This document shows, in pieces, positions 1 through 24,499 of a stretch of 64,000 nucleotides of DNA (positions are counted from its first letter, which is position 1; each line of letters starts with the position of its first letter). Source of the DNA: Agelas oroides (taxonomy: Eukaryota; Porifera; Demospongiae; Agelasida; Agelasidae). The position numbers and the translations under genes are program-made. The stretch spans positions 8,037,085 to 8,101,084 of the forward strand of contig OX422192.1 of assembly GCA_949130485.1 (NCBI GenBank), given 5' to 3'. Below the pieces are notes generated by a model. It searched no databases and was not told where the DNA came from. It saw nothing but the letters and a program-made list of their open reading frames with translations.

Positions 1-138
1 ATCATGAAAGTGGAGTAACTCAATTCACAACGGTAGCTTCCCTTGACCGACCATGTGACTCGGGGTATGAATACTCAACTGGATTCACTACTCATAGGGT
101 AGTATCCCTTTAAAACCAATCTTTGCTGCTGGGTTCCC

Positions 139-442
139 CTAGTCTCGTGCCCACCCCTGTGTGGCCCCCCCGGCAAGGAGAAACGGTCTGGTGAACGAAG
201 TTGAATTTCTTGGGCTAATGAGATTGCGAGATCGGTAATCATTACATAGCACTTCCCTTACAACAGCAAAAAATTTTATTTCTACTCGAGTATCCGTACC
301 TTTTTTGAGTGGGTTTGCCACAAAATGTTTTGAACATTGCTAGGTGACACTGTCACTAAAGTGTGCACTAGCCCAAGAAATTCGACTTGGTTCACCAGAC
401 CATTTCTCCTCGTGAGAGGGTGGGGTCTGGGGACGAGACTAG
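139..442. mobile_element. Fold-back MITE, family C, copy 1
   Basis: Arms of about 75-80 bp: the left begins TAGTCTCGTGCCCACCCC and the right ends GGGTCTGGGGACGAGACTA, both continuing to a shared AAATTTCTTGGGCTA-like core. No coding capacity and no clear target duplication. Confidence 0.7.
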
Positions 443-2038
443 TGGGCTCCCCTCTCATGTCCACCTTGTGTCACATTCCCAAACCCCCCACCCTCTTATA
501 AGAAAAAACAGTGAAAACCAATTGTTTGTCCAAGTGCACACAGGGTAGGGAGGCCATAGCTTGTCTTTGTCTCGTATATCCAACCAACTCTGCAGTACAT
601 GTTTCAGTGGACTTCCAGCTGGTTCTTCCTTAAATGGTCTTTTGTCACTAACTTAAAGTTGGAAGAGCTCTTGTCTATGTTTTGGCTTCAGTCCACATCA
701 TGTCAGTCTAAACATCGGCAGAAAGCCCTTCAGTTTTAAGTCGGTAAACAGAAAGCCATCTTTCCATTTATGCAGTGATAGCACATGTGGGCATGAATTT
801 CAACCTTATTTACGGAGCTGTAATAAACTCTTGGTACATGTACATCGAATTACTTACGCCTATCTAATTATTGCCAAATGCCTTAGTGTGCGGCTCATAA
901 TCGTGTGGGCGTGGCGGGCACTAGTGGGGTCTTAGTCTGAGATTGTGCTTGTATGTATGTCTGTAACGGAGGACTTGGAGGATAGAAGACAACGGCAGGC
1001 TAGAAGTACTGCAGCTGAATCATCTCGACCGCACTTCACCATTTCGTCCGATCGACAACTTTCCACATGCTCGGCGTGAGGCACATTATGCGCATGTGTA
1101 TACCTAGTTTACAATTAGATAGCATACCTATCTAATATATAATTAATTAATTTCAAAGACATAAGCAACATTCTTACATGTATATCTCACAAAGGACAAT
1201 ATTCTGTTGATAATTAAATACCTAACTGAAAAAGCAACAGAGAGCCTATCCCGTTAAAAAGTCATGCCACATTTATTATCACTGCATAAATTTTATGCAG
1301 TGATAGTAAATGAATTTCAGGATGGCATACCTCTCTAATTATAAGTAATTAGGATAATTAACTCCAAAGACATAAGCAACATACTTATATTTCACAAGGG
1401 ACAAATTCAATACGTTAATAATTATATACCCGACTGATAAAACAATCTTTAAAAATTCTTTCAATTAAGTTGCATGAGAAATCAACGAACCACATCTCCC
1501 TTTACAGAAGCAATTAGTAATCAAATTCGCAAGACTTTCAAAAATTTACATATGGTTTACACGGAACAATTTAGAACGACTTGTCAATTGAGTCCCTGAG
1601 TGAAAGATGCAACCCTAGAAAATGGTTCCAATTAATTGGCATGACAACCATTGAAACACAGCCATGTGTGTGAAAACAGACCGATGTTATTCAGAATCAT
1701 CCACTGCGCAGGATTATTGTGTCAATGCGAAGCCTCATCAGCTACACTGGGGTGACCAGGAGATGGGGACGGCTATCTCATATTGAACAGCTGCCAGTCC
1801 CTTAATACTAGCCTATATATATAGTTTGTGCTAAGGGGATGTCCTTGTTAAATGGATAACCCAAACATGAAATTAAAGTAGTCGGCTAGATTGTAGGTAG
1901 TATTATCTCTCTCATTGGCCAATCCAATCATTCGGGCATTGATGAACTTAACGCCGATGTGCCTCACTGCAAAGCACATTCATTAGCTACAACTCGGATA
2001 AGTAGGCAGTGAAAACTAGAGGCAGTTTAGTACATGCA

Positions 2039-2669
2039 AGATATCCTCTACAATCTCTGCGCGGCCAAGGTCTAGCCCAAGGCTCTCCCCTCGTCCTGAC
2101 AAGATATCCTCTACAATCTCTGCGCGGCCAAGGTCTAGCCCAAGGGTCTCCCCTCGTCCTGACAAGATATCCTCTACAATCTCTGCGCGGCCAAGGTCTA
2201 GCCCAAGGCTCTCCCCTCGTCCTGACAAGATATCCTCTACAATCTCTGCGCGGCCAAGGTCTAGCCCAAGGGTCTCCCCTCGTCCTGACAAGATATCCTC
2301 TACAATCTCTGCGCGGCCAAGGTCTAGCCCAAGGGTCTCCCCTCGTCCTGACAAGATATCCTCTACAATCTCTGCGCGGCCAAGGTCTAGCCCAAGGGTC
2401 TCCCCTCGTCCTGACAAGATATCCTCTACAATCTCTGCGCGGCCAAGGTCTAGCCCAAGGCTCTCCCCTCGTCCTGACAAGATATCCTCTACAATCTCTG
2501 CGCGGCCAAGGTCTAGCCCAAGGCTCTCCCCTCGTCCTGACAAGATATCCTCTACAATCTCTGCGCGGCCAAGGTCTAGCCCAAGGCTCTCCCCTCGTCC
2601 TGACAAGATATCCCTCTACAATCTCTGCGCGGCCAAGGTCTAGCCCAAGGCTCTCCCCTCGTCCTGACA
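2039..2669. repeat. 63-bp minisatellite, 10 units
   Basis: Unit begins AGATATCCTCTACAATCTC and ends CTCCCCTCGTCCTGACA. Units start near 2041, 2104, 2167, 2230, 2293, 2356, 2419, 2482, 2545 and 2608 and differ mainly by one C/G. The period is a multiple of three, so open frames run through on both strands without meaning. Copy 2 has a single unit at about 45245-45310. Confidence 0.95.
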
Positions 2670-2861
2670 ATAAATACAAAAGGAGGGGAACGAGGCTAGC
2701 CAAGGTCAGATACGTTTCAAGAATACTGAGTGACAATACTCGAACCAGTGCTTAACAGTAATGTGTGCTTGTAAGCAGATTCGTTTTATGACACACGAGT
2801 ACGGTACGACCTCCCTGAACTGCAAATTCTAAAACCTTTTGCCGAGCTGCTACACATACAT

Positions 2862-2941
2862 TAGTCTCGTCCCCAGACCTCATTCGGCGATACTGAAAGC
2901 GATCCGCGCTGGGGTTGGTTTTGGGTCTGGGACCGAGACTA
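2862..2941. mobile_element. Short inverted-repeat element, copy 1
   Basis: 80 bp with ends TAGTCTCGTCCCCAGACC and GGTCTGGGACCGAGACTA. Counterpart in copy 2 at 45503-45582. Confidence 0.6.
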
Positions 2942-3524
2942 CATGCACATCTGAAGAAGTTCCACTGCAACAGATCTTTTTAGTGTATGTACAGCTAGAA
3001 TCTAACAACATGTTGTAGCTACTGCTTTAGTCAATGTTTTGTGTACTCTGAAATGAATCCAGCCACGAGAGGGCTTTTGAGTCCATAGAGGTGAATGTAG
3101 CTTTATGCTTTCAAGTAGCTAACAAAGACAGTACAAAGTGGCACGTAGACATCTTGCAGTCATGAAAGAGGTGGAACAATAACGGTTTTAAGAGAAACAC
3201 CATCTTACACATACAGGAAAATCTCTTGTTATAAGGGCATTCTCTTTGGGACTTTTACGACTGTGATTATTCATAGCTTTTCAAAGCAACAACTGGATGA
3301 TCCGGTCACAACGCTTGGTTGGATAGAACTGTACTGCGCTCAGTGGAGACTGTAGCTAAGTGCTGCTTGATAAGGCTTTGTTCCCTTACAGCAAAAACAT
3401 ATTTCTATCCCAACAAGCAGGATGACCAGAACGGCCTACTATCACTTTGAAAAACAGTAAAAAAAAACCTATGAACATTTGTTGCGTGAAAAGTTTATAT
3501 AATATTCTGATACCTCAAAACTGA

Positions 3525-4336
3525 CTAAAGTGTAATATTTGAAGTGGTCTGCAGGTGTCCCACTTCTTGAAAATTGAGTCTTTTGAACTTTGAACCTTCA
3601 ATTATGGTCAACATGATGGCTACTGGTAGCAAACTGCCAACACCAGCCATTAGCAATAAGACACGCCCTCCTCCCTCTGATTTTCTATTTGGAAGTTTCT
3701 TGGTAGATGATTGAAAAGTTCTGGGAGGACTCTTGAGATGTAGCAATGTGTGCAGCTTCACTTCGTACATGGGCTAATTGCTTAGCTGGGCACCTCTTAT
3801 GGTCTCGTTCCCAGACTACATTTTTCATGCCAGCCGGAAAAACGAGTTTAGTCAACTGCTTATTCCATTTTCGTTCAAGTGTGCTAGAATGATGGTGCAT
3901 TGTTCTTTTCTAATTTAACACTCAATGTCATTGAAAATTACATTCCACACTGCGTGCCAACGACCTGCTGGTGACATGGATGATGAACGGGTGATCCTAG
4001 CTCCCTCATGTGGACTAAGTTGTCCTATCTTTCAAAGAACAAAAAGTAGGATGTCCCAGAGTTAGCTGTTCATAAGCATGCTTCTGAACTCACAATCCAG
4101 TTTACGCGATGTAACAGTGATTTCAAAAATATTGAAACCAAAACAGCATAGGCAGTTTACCAAACTATTTTCCTGCTCAGTGGAAAGTCGTCTTTGGACA
4201 AGACTATTTATTCTGTATGTACGTACCCATGCATTCTTCACTCTTCCCTCCCTCCATTACCTGTGTGTTCTAGACTGACGGGCCGATCAGGTGGAGCAGC
4301 AGACGAGGTGGTTAGGACGTCAGTAGCCATCACACT
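3525..4336 (-). CDS. Candidate divergent gene, structure unresolved (copy 1)
   Basis: An exon 4336-4261 has an acceptor (CTCTCAAG), an ATG at 4330 reading MATDVLTTSSAAPPDRPVSL, and a clean donor (ACACAG before GTAATGG). Further in, 4024-3935 can continue in frame (GQLSPHEGARITRSSSMSPA). A later frame ending at 3525 holds a hydrophobic run (VLLLMAGVGSLLPVAIMLTI) that could span a membrane. I could not join these with confidence and recognise no family. The position head-to-head with LAP3 over a shared promoter supports a real gene. Confidence 0.3.
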
Positions 4337-4800
4337 CTTGAGAGGAAGGAGACAAAAACAACTGTGACCCACGACCATCATTCTTATCTAAGCACCAAGC
4401 TTTCCAGTTGGAAGACAATTTCTTTTCACAAAAAAAACCCACAAATGATCACTGATGGATTCTTGACTAAAACTGTAGCAGCAAGGTGTAAGCAGTACGA
4501 AAATGGCCAACCGCCCGTTTAACAGCTATTAACTTAAATCCACTTAGTTATCATAATAACTACACTCTTGCGCACACGTGGATCACATCAAGATCAAACC
4601 AATTCACCCCACGGCGCTACGAGCCGTATTACCCTCCAGCTACTCGGTATGGGTGATCTAGTGCTGCGGTAATCCATAATCTAGTTGTCAGCTTACCTAC
4701 AATACTGCTGGATCGGTGTAGTGGACTAACACGCCAGATTCGTCTCTGTCCGGAAAAAATTACCTTGCAATTACTGCGACACTGGCCTCGTTCCCAGTTC

Positions 4801-4872
4801 CCATTCCACCATCTGTGTGACGTCATTGTACCAGTTTAACCCTTTTATCGCCGACCACGTGGAGGGGGAAAT
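4801..4872 (+). promoter_or_regulatory. LAP3 copy 1 promoter with CRE and E-box
   Basis: A palindromic CRE (TGACGTCA, 4818-4825) and an E-box (CACGTG, 4856-4861) lie within 60 bp upstream of the ATG. Family knowledge: CREB/ATF and USF/MYC-type factors bind these. No TATA box was seen. A candidate minus-strand 5' UTR exon ending near 4764 begins in the same interval, so the promoter may be bidirectional. Confidence 0.5.
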
Positions 4873-18584
<13,712 letters not shown>

Positions 18585-19530
18585 ACATTACCAATGTATA
18601 CTAGTGTGCATATCAATCACTCAAGTTGTTTGCCAACTACTGGCACCAAACAAGAACATTTTCTCTAGTACTTTGTACTGGCATCCAGTGGGGAAGGAGG
18701 GAGGGGGGAGGAGGGAGGGGGAAAGGGAGGGGGGGGGGGGGGGGGGAGGGGGTGGTAGTCTCTAAGCCAGACCTGTGAAGATCACTTTCAGGTGTGTGTG
18801 CATGTGAGGATGTGAGTGTGACATTGCTTGAATATGTGCACATGCATACACAATCTGTAGTGTGTGTGGGTGCAGGTTGGCATGAAACTGGTGCAATGGG
18901 ATTGGGGGGGGGGGGGGGACTTAGGTGGAGGAAAAGTCTTTTTCTCTGCCCCCCCCCCCCCCCCCCCCCCCACATCCCTCCAGCAGCCACATCATGAATT
19001 GTAGTAAGCTGCTGATATCATGCATTTCCCATTCACTATTTAACCAATGTGTATACCCGATTTTGGGGGAGGTCTGGGAAATGCCCCACCACCCACCACT
19101 TCAGTAGGAATGAGGCTGTGTCCCACCTCCTTCCACTTCACTCCCAACTTGCCATTTGTGGTGGTGGTGGTTGGGTTGGAGGGAGGCGGGGGCTAGCCTT
19201 GCAGGCCAGACCGAACCACCTCCAGTGCTTTTGGTATCAGGGAAGGTACTGGCAGCATGTTTTTCCCTCCACTGCCACCACCCCCTCCAGCTAAGATAAA
19301 AAATAGATAGGAGGGAGGGCAAAGACTTTACCTCAAAACTTTTCCTTTTCTTACACAGAAGTTTCTTGTCAAATTATACATTGCATGTATAGTTACGCAC
19401 ATTGAGTCACAAAGTAAAAGTCACCAAACTCTAAGAACCTCAAAACACAAAATTTTCTGGAAGGGGACCATGTCCCCAGATGTACACCCCCCATATACCA
19501 GATAGTTGACTGATTTTTCTTGGAGGGTGG
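18585..19530. other. Intergenic, low complexity
   Basis: Downstream of LAP3 copy 1: G-rich stretches (18690-18746), a G15 run and a C23 run (18904-18971), no gene seen. No clear AATAAA was found close after the stop. Confidence 0.6.
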
Positions 19531-19723
19531 TGTAACAGTATTTACTGTCTAGTTCGTGGCTGGCTGAAATACTCTCAATATAAGTTCGACAGACTTACAG
19601 ACTTTACAGACTGACTGAGAAATGCATGAACATACATTTATATAGTACATTCCAATGACGTAACAATGCACAATGAATAATCTTACAACACACACAACCA
19701 TACAAAGTCTCAGTCTCACTACA
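19531..19723 (-). repeat. 3' LTR of the 19.5-kb retrotransposon
   Basis: 193-bp terminal repeat starting TGTAACAG and ending ACTACA on the plus strand. It is identical by eye to 23609-23801 and preceded by target duplication GGTGG (19526-19530). Confidence 0.93.
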
Positions 19724-19737
19724 TCTCCCCCTTTAAA
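19724..19737 (-). other. Polypurine tract
   Basis: The minus strand reads TTTTAAAGGGGGAGA immediately before the TGTAGTGAG start of the 3' LTR, the expected plus-strand primer. Confidence 0.7.
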
Positions 19738-22700
19738 ACAGTCTCTCCGGGGGTCTAACGGCAGTTCCAGTCTGCGAACGTGTGACAATTCTGCAAGGTT
19801 GCTCACGGGCACTTATAGGACTTGAGCTCGTCTCAAGTTCAACAGTTGAGGAATGTTCAGGAACAACGTTCAACTGGCTACGATTCCTCCGCACCTCACC
19901 AGAGGGGGTTTCCACGATATATGAACGTCGAGCTTCAGCAGGTTCAACCACTCTGCCTTCAACTGGTTGCTTGTCAGTAGTGATCACCACTTCCGACCCG
20001 TCCGGTATCTCAAACTGTTCTTTGACCCGGTGATGTTTGTCAAAATTTTCCCTCTGCTTCTCTTTGAATTGAAGGTTATTCTGCTTGAATTGAGGGAGGT
20101 AAGACCAACTTGGAATAAGGTTCCTCTTGGTTTGAGGTAAGGTCGTTCTAATTCGTCTACCCATCAATAATTCAGATGGACTCATCCACACCATGGCATC
20201 GGGGTAGCCCGATATGAGAGCACAGCTATATGTGGATCTGAGGAGTTCTTCAGAAGCCCTTTTATAGTCTGGACCATTCTCTCCACTTGTCCGTTGCTTT
20301 GCGGGAATCTCGGGCTGCTTGTTATGTGTTGGAACCCATAGGTTTCTGCAAACACTGAAAACTCTTTTGCTGCGTACTGAGGACCATTGTCTGTCCTTAG
20401 AACTTCAGGTATCCCGTGTCGAGCAAAGATTGTCTTCAACAATGCAATGATATTGCTAGATGTTGTGGACGATAACTTGATCACTTCCGGGTAGCGAGAG
20501 AAGTAATCTACCACCAGCAGGTAGTGTTCTCCTTTCAGCTCGAACAAGTCTGATGCCACTACTTGCCATGGGTAGTCTGGCAGTGGAGTCGGTAGTAGGG
20601 GTTCTCTCCGTGGACGCGCAACCCTAGCGCACTCCCTACAGTTCTCCACAAACTGTTTGACCTGACTTGTCACCCCTGGCCACCACACAGACAATCTGAC
20701 TCTCTCTCTGCACCTCTCCACACCCTGGTGGCCTTCATGGATTTTCAACATGGTTTCTCTTCTGAGAGAGGGTGGCACAACTATGCGACTGTTGTAGAGT
20801 AGCAGGTCATCACAAAGGGTGAGCGAACCCCTGACCTTCCAGTAGGGTTTCAACGAGCTCTCAATGGAATGTTTGGCTGGCCAGTTCGTCTGGCAGTACT
20901 CTCTCACTTTTGAGCACTCAGCATCCTCCATTTGTGCCTGCCGGTATGCCTGCAGTCGAGCAGCTGTAGCAGGTATAGATGACATAGTGACATGATCCAC
21001 ATAAGCCTCCGCCTCTTCCTGTAACTCCTCTTCACTTTCTCCCTGTGTAGGGGCACGAGAGAGAGCATCTGCTACATACAGCAGTTTTCCAGGAACATGT
21101 TGAGCAATATAGTCGTACTTCGCGAGTCTCAAACGAAATCGGAGTATCCGTGGTGGAAGGTTATCCAGGTGTTTCGTATTGAGGAGAGGTACCAAAGGCT
21201 TGTGGTCTGATTCCACTACGAACGATCGTCCAAGTATATAGGTACTGAATTTCTCACATGCCCACGTTGTCGCAAGTCTCCTTCTCAATTTGGGCATATC
21301 GTCTCTCAGTGTCAGAGAGTGCTCTCGAGGCGTATGCAACCGGTTTCCACGTCTGTTCGTCTAACTGCAGTAACACCGCACCCAATCCGAAAGACGAGGC
21401 ATCAGCTGACACCTTTGTCTCAGCCTGGGGGTTATACAAGACCAATACTGTCGGTTTAGTAAGTTCCTGCTTGATCTCAGCGAACGACCTCTCTTGATCT
21501 GGACCCCACACCCACGCACTTTTGTTGGACATCAGTCCTCTCAATGGCTGACTGATTTCGGCAATTCTTGAGGAAAACTTCCCTAGCTGATTCACTAACC
21601 CCATAAATCTCCGGAGATCTGATACTGACTGGGGAGGTTCCATATTGGAGATTGCCGATGTCTTCTCAGGGTCAGCACGTGTACCATCCTCGTCAATCAC
21701 ATGACCAAGGAATTTGACACTCGTCTTGTGAAATACACACTTCTGTTTGTTGAGAGTGGCTCCCGCTTTCTCCAATCGTTGCAGGACAGCGGACAGCCGT
21801 GCGTCGTGCTCCTCTCGGTTCGATCCAAACACCAACACATCGTCTACTAAACACACCACTCCCTCCAATCCTTCCAGCATCTGGTTCATCCTTCTCTGGA
21901 AGAGTTCCGGAGCGCAAGAGATACCAAAGGGGAGTTTGTTAAAGTGAAACCTCCCAAAGGGAGTGATGAACGTGGTGAGTGGACGGCTCTCTTTCGACAG
22001 GGGAATCTGCCAGAACCCACTGTTCGCGTCGAGTTTGCTGAACAGTGTAGCACCTGATAGTAATGCTAATGTATCATCCACTTTCGGCATCGGGTAGGGC
22101 TCCCTCAGGACACTTTCGTTTAGCGGTTTGAGGTCTACGCAGATCCTCACCTCTCCCGACTTCTTGGGGACAACAACCATCCCTGCATACCATGGCGCTG
22201 GTGTGGTGACTCTGGAAATGACGCCCAATCGTTCCATTCGATTCAGCTCCTGTTCCACTTTCGGACGAAGTGGTATTGGTACGTTTCGAGGTACATACAG
22301 AGAATAAGGGGCTGCATTGTCCTTGAGTTTGATCTGATACTCCTCCCCTATTGTTCCGAGGCCTTGGAATACCTGGGGGAATCGCTTTACCACATCTGGT
22401 TCTTCAGTGCCAACCACATCTATCCGACATGCCAATTGTAGGGCAGTGATGGCCTGCAGGCCTAGAAGGTTTGTCTTTAACCCTTTCACCACATAAATGC
22501 TCTGCCGTGCAGATCGCTTGCTGTGTTTCATCCACCCCATAAACTGGCCCATAACATCCAATGTCTGATGAGCTGGACCCCAGAGGACCTTTGTAGGGTC
22601 TCTCAGCCTTGGCTCTCCTAATGACCGATATGTTCCTTCATTAATGGCAGTTACTTCTGCCCCTGTATCCATTTTAAAGGGGACGATCTGTCTTTTTAGT

Positions 22701-23062
22701 CGTATGTCCACTGACCAGGAGGCTTCTTCACTTGACGTCACAGCACCCAGAAACCCTGCTTGGTCTCTGTTCTCCTCTGGAGCGGTGGAGACAGTTGCAA
22801 CTGTTTTTGAAAAACACTGAGCTCTGAAGTGGCCTTTCTTCTTGCACTGATCGCAAGTTGCTCCCAGGGCTGGACACCTATCTCCAGGATGGTGTTTGTT
22901 ACGGCCACACCTCGTACATTTGTTGGCTCCTCCTCTGTTGTGATGCGATCTGTTATCGACCGACGAAGCCCCACCAGTCCCGCCTTGTTTCCACTTTGAA
23001 GTTCTGGGACCGTTGCCGCGCCGAAGCCTGTTTAGTGCAGCTTCTTTATCGCCTTGCAACTC
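19733..23062 (-). pseudogene. pol: Retrotransposon nucleocapsid-protease-RT-RNaseH-integrase with two frameshifts
   Basis: Continues in the gag frame: two CCHC-like knuckles (near 22920 and 22850), protease DTGAEV (near 22660), reverse transcriptase with LDANSGFWQIPL and the catalytic CLVDDVLV, and RNase H (KVSADASSFGLGAVLL). A frameshift near 21290 moves the rest of RNase H and the integrase (HHCC zinc region; catalytic Asp in VASDLFE, Asp in TDNGPQY, Glu in GQVERM) into another frame. A second shift near 20190 separates the integrase C-terminus. The protein cannot be made in one piece as the sequence stands. Confidence 0.85.
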
Positions 23063-23587
23063 TCAACGGTGCTCTTTCGCCGCGGCCTTCTGCCGGATCA
23101 TCGTTTTCGCTTTCTCCAGGGTAAGTTCGGGGTCTGTCTGCAGTTTCTCGGACAAGGTAAGATCCTGTATGCCGACCACCAGTCGGTCGCGCAGCATTTC
23201 CTCCTTCAGTCCGCCGTATTCGCAAAATTCGATCAACTCATAGAGTTCGGTAATGTACTGCTCAGCGGATTCGCCCTCTCGCTGAGACCGGCGGTTAAAC
23301 TTGGCCCTTTCAAAAATAATGTTCCGTCGTACTTTAAAGTACGCGTCAAACTTTCCAACTACGGCGTCGTACTTTTTCTGGTCCTCTGCGCTGATGTGAG
23401 TTGAGGCTAGAACGGTGTCTGCCTCTTCGCCCATACAGTAGAGCAGCGTGTCTACTTGTCGAGGGTCTGCCTCAGCATCGAGACCGGAGGCGCTCCGATA
23501 CTGTTCAAAGCGCTTCTTCCATTTGGGCCATTCGTCCGGTTTGGAGAAATCGAACTGTCCTGGAGGTTTCAGATGGATGCCAGCCAT
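23063..23587 (-). pseudogene. gag: Retrotransposon gag, capsid part, ending at an in-frame TGA
   Basis: 174 codons starting just inside the primer-binding site (MAGIHLKPPGQFDFSKPDEW). Capsid-like block with KFNRRSQREGESAEQYITEL and LRDRLVVGIQD. The TGA at 23063-23065 falls before the nucleocapsid zinc knuckles; the same frame stays open beyond it. That placement argues for a nonsense mutation rather than a natural gag-pol readthrough site. Confidence 0.8.
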
Positions 23588-23590
23588 GGC

Positions 23591-23608
23591 ATCCCACCGC
23601 TGCCACCA
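23591..23608 (-). other. Primer-binding site, tRNA-Leu
   Basis: Read on the minus strand directly after the 5' LTR: TGGTGGCAGCGGTGGGAT, 18 nt complementary to the 3' end of metazoan tRNA-Leu (ATCCCACCGCTGCCA plus CCA). Confidence 0.8.
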
Positions 23609-23801
23609 TGTAACAGTATTTACTGTCTAGTTCGTGGCTGGCTGAAATACTCTCAATATAAGTTCGACAGACTTACAGACTTTACAGACTGACTGAGAAA
23701 TGCATGAACATACATTTATATAGTACATTCCAATGACGTAACAATGCACAATGAATAATCTTACAACACACACAACCATACAAAGTCTCAGTCTCACTAC
23801 A
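23609..23801 (-). repeat. 5' LTR of the 19.5-kb retrotransposon
   Basis: 193-bp repeat identical to 19531-19723, followed by GGTGG (23802-23806). Confidence 0.93.
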
Positions 23802-24499
23802 GGTGGCTGAGCTGATACACAGCCATATAGTTGCTTGATGGTAGATCACTCTTCCCAACATCCCTCTGTAAGCAAGCCATCTCCCACCTTGACTACTAGA
23901 CTTTTAGAAACCTACTCCAACAGCAAGACTTAGTCTTAGTAATCTTATTTCCTTTGAAGTGGAGAAGTTCTGGTGACATTCATCTGATTCCCTTCTTCGA
24001 TTCTGATAAGAGTTTGTCAAACTATAGCTATGTTGCTCCTGCATCATATATAGTTACACAGGTCTCGGAAGTTACCAATTGTAGCACCAAGTTTTCAAGG
24101 AGAAGGGCATGCATGTCCCTAGAACCTGTTCCCTAGATGGCTGTTCACCACACGCACACACACACACACGTGCACATGTGCACACACATACACACGCACA
24201 CATAATTGTACGCATGCCATCTTCCAGCCCCACCCCCCAAATAGAGCGATGTAAATTCTGCTGTCTGCGCTCACGGATAGGCCTAATCAATATATTACTC
24301 CAAACTTGCGACTGCTTCCCAGATCTTTAAGCCTTGAAGATCTGCATGCATACTGCGCGATCTTGCAGCTACGTTCGGCCTCGCTTCGGCATGCGCACGC
24401 TCAGCAATTTCACAAAGGTCAAAGTACAAAAATGATTATTCAGCCACAAAACTCGTTCCCAGACCAACATGTGGCCTGGGAACGAGATACAACACAAAG
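23802..24499. other. Intergenic between the retrotransposon and the Death/kelch gene
   Basis: Contains a CA-rich stretch (24150-24205) and a hairpin (CTCGTTCCCAG ... CTGGGAACGAG, 24450-24486) starting 13 bases beyond the stop of the minus-strand gene, probably inside its 3' UTR. No gene seen. Confidence 0.55.

Larger units (their letters stand above)
1..3524. other. Gene-free flank of duplicated segment, copy 1
   Basis: Holds a long-TIR fold-back MITE (139-442), a short inverted-repeat element (2862-2941), and a 63-bp tandem array. Otherwise AT-rich sequence with no supported gene. Confidence 0.6.
19531..23801 (-). mobile_element. Ty3/gypsy-type LTR retrotransposon, young but coding-defective
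   Basis: 4271 bp, minus orientation, flanked by the 5-bp direct repeat GGTGG. The two 193-bp LTRs appear identical base for base. Order in the sense direction: 5' LTR, primer-binding site, gag with two zinc knuckles, protease, reverse transcriptase, RNase H, integrase, polypurine tract, 3' LTR. No chromodomain or envelope gene was seen. Protease-RT-RNaseH-integrase order makes it Ty3/gypsy-type; a tRNA-Leu primer and lack of a chromodomain point to a Mag/Steamer-like branch, which is inference. It lies between LAP3 copy 1 and the Death/kelch gene. Confidence 0.93.

Noticed and set aside
1987..2755. Long open frames on both strands with 21-residue repeats
   Set aside because: They are the 63-bp minisatellite, whose period is a multiple of three; copy 2 has one unit and no such frame.
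23060..23066. Programmed readthrough between gag and pol
   Set aside because: The TGA lies before the nucleocapsid zinc knuckles, and the related intron-9 element has no stop there; a point mutation is simpler.
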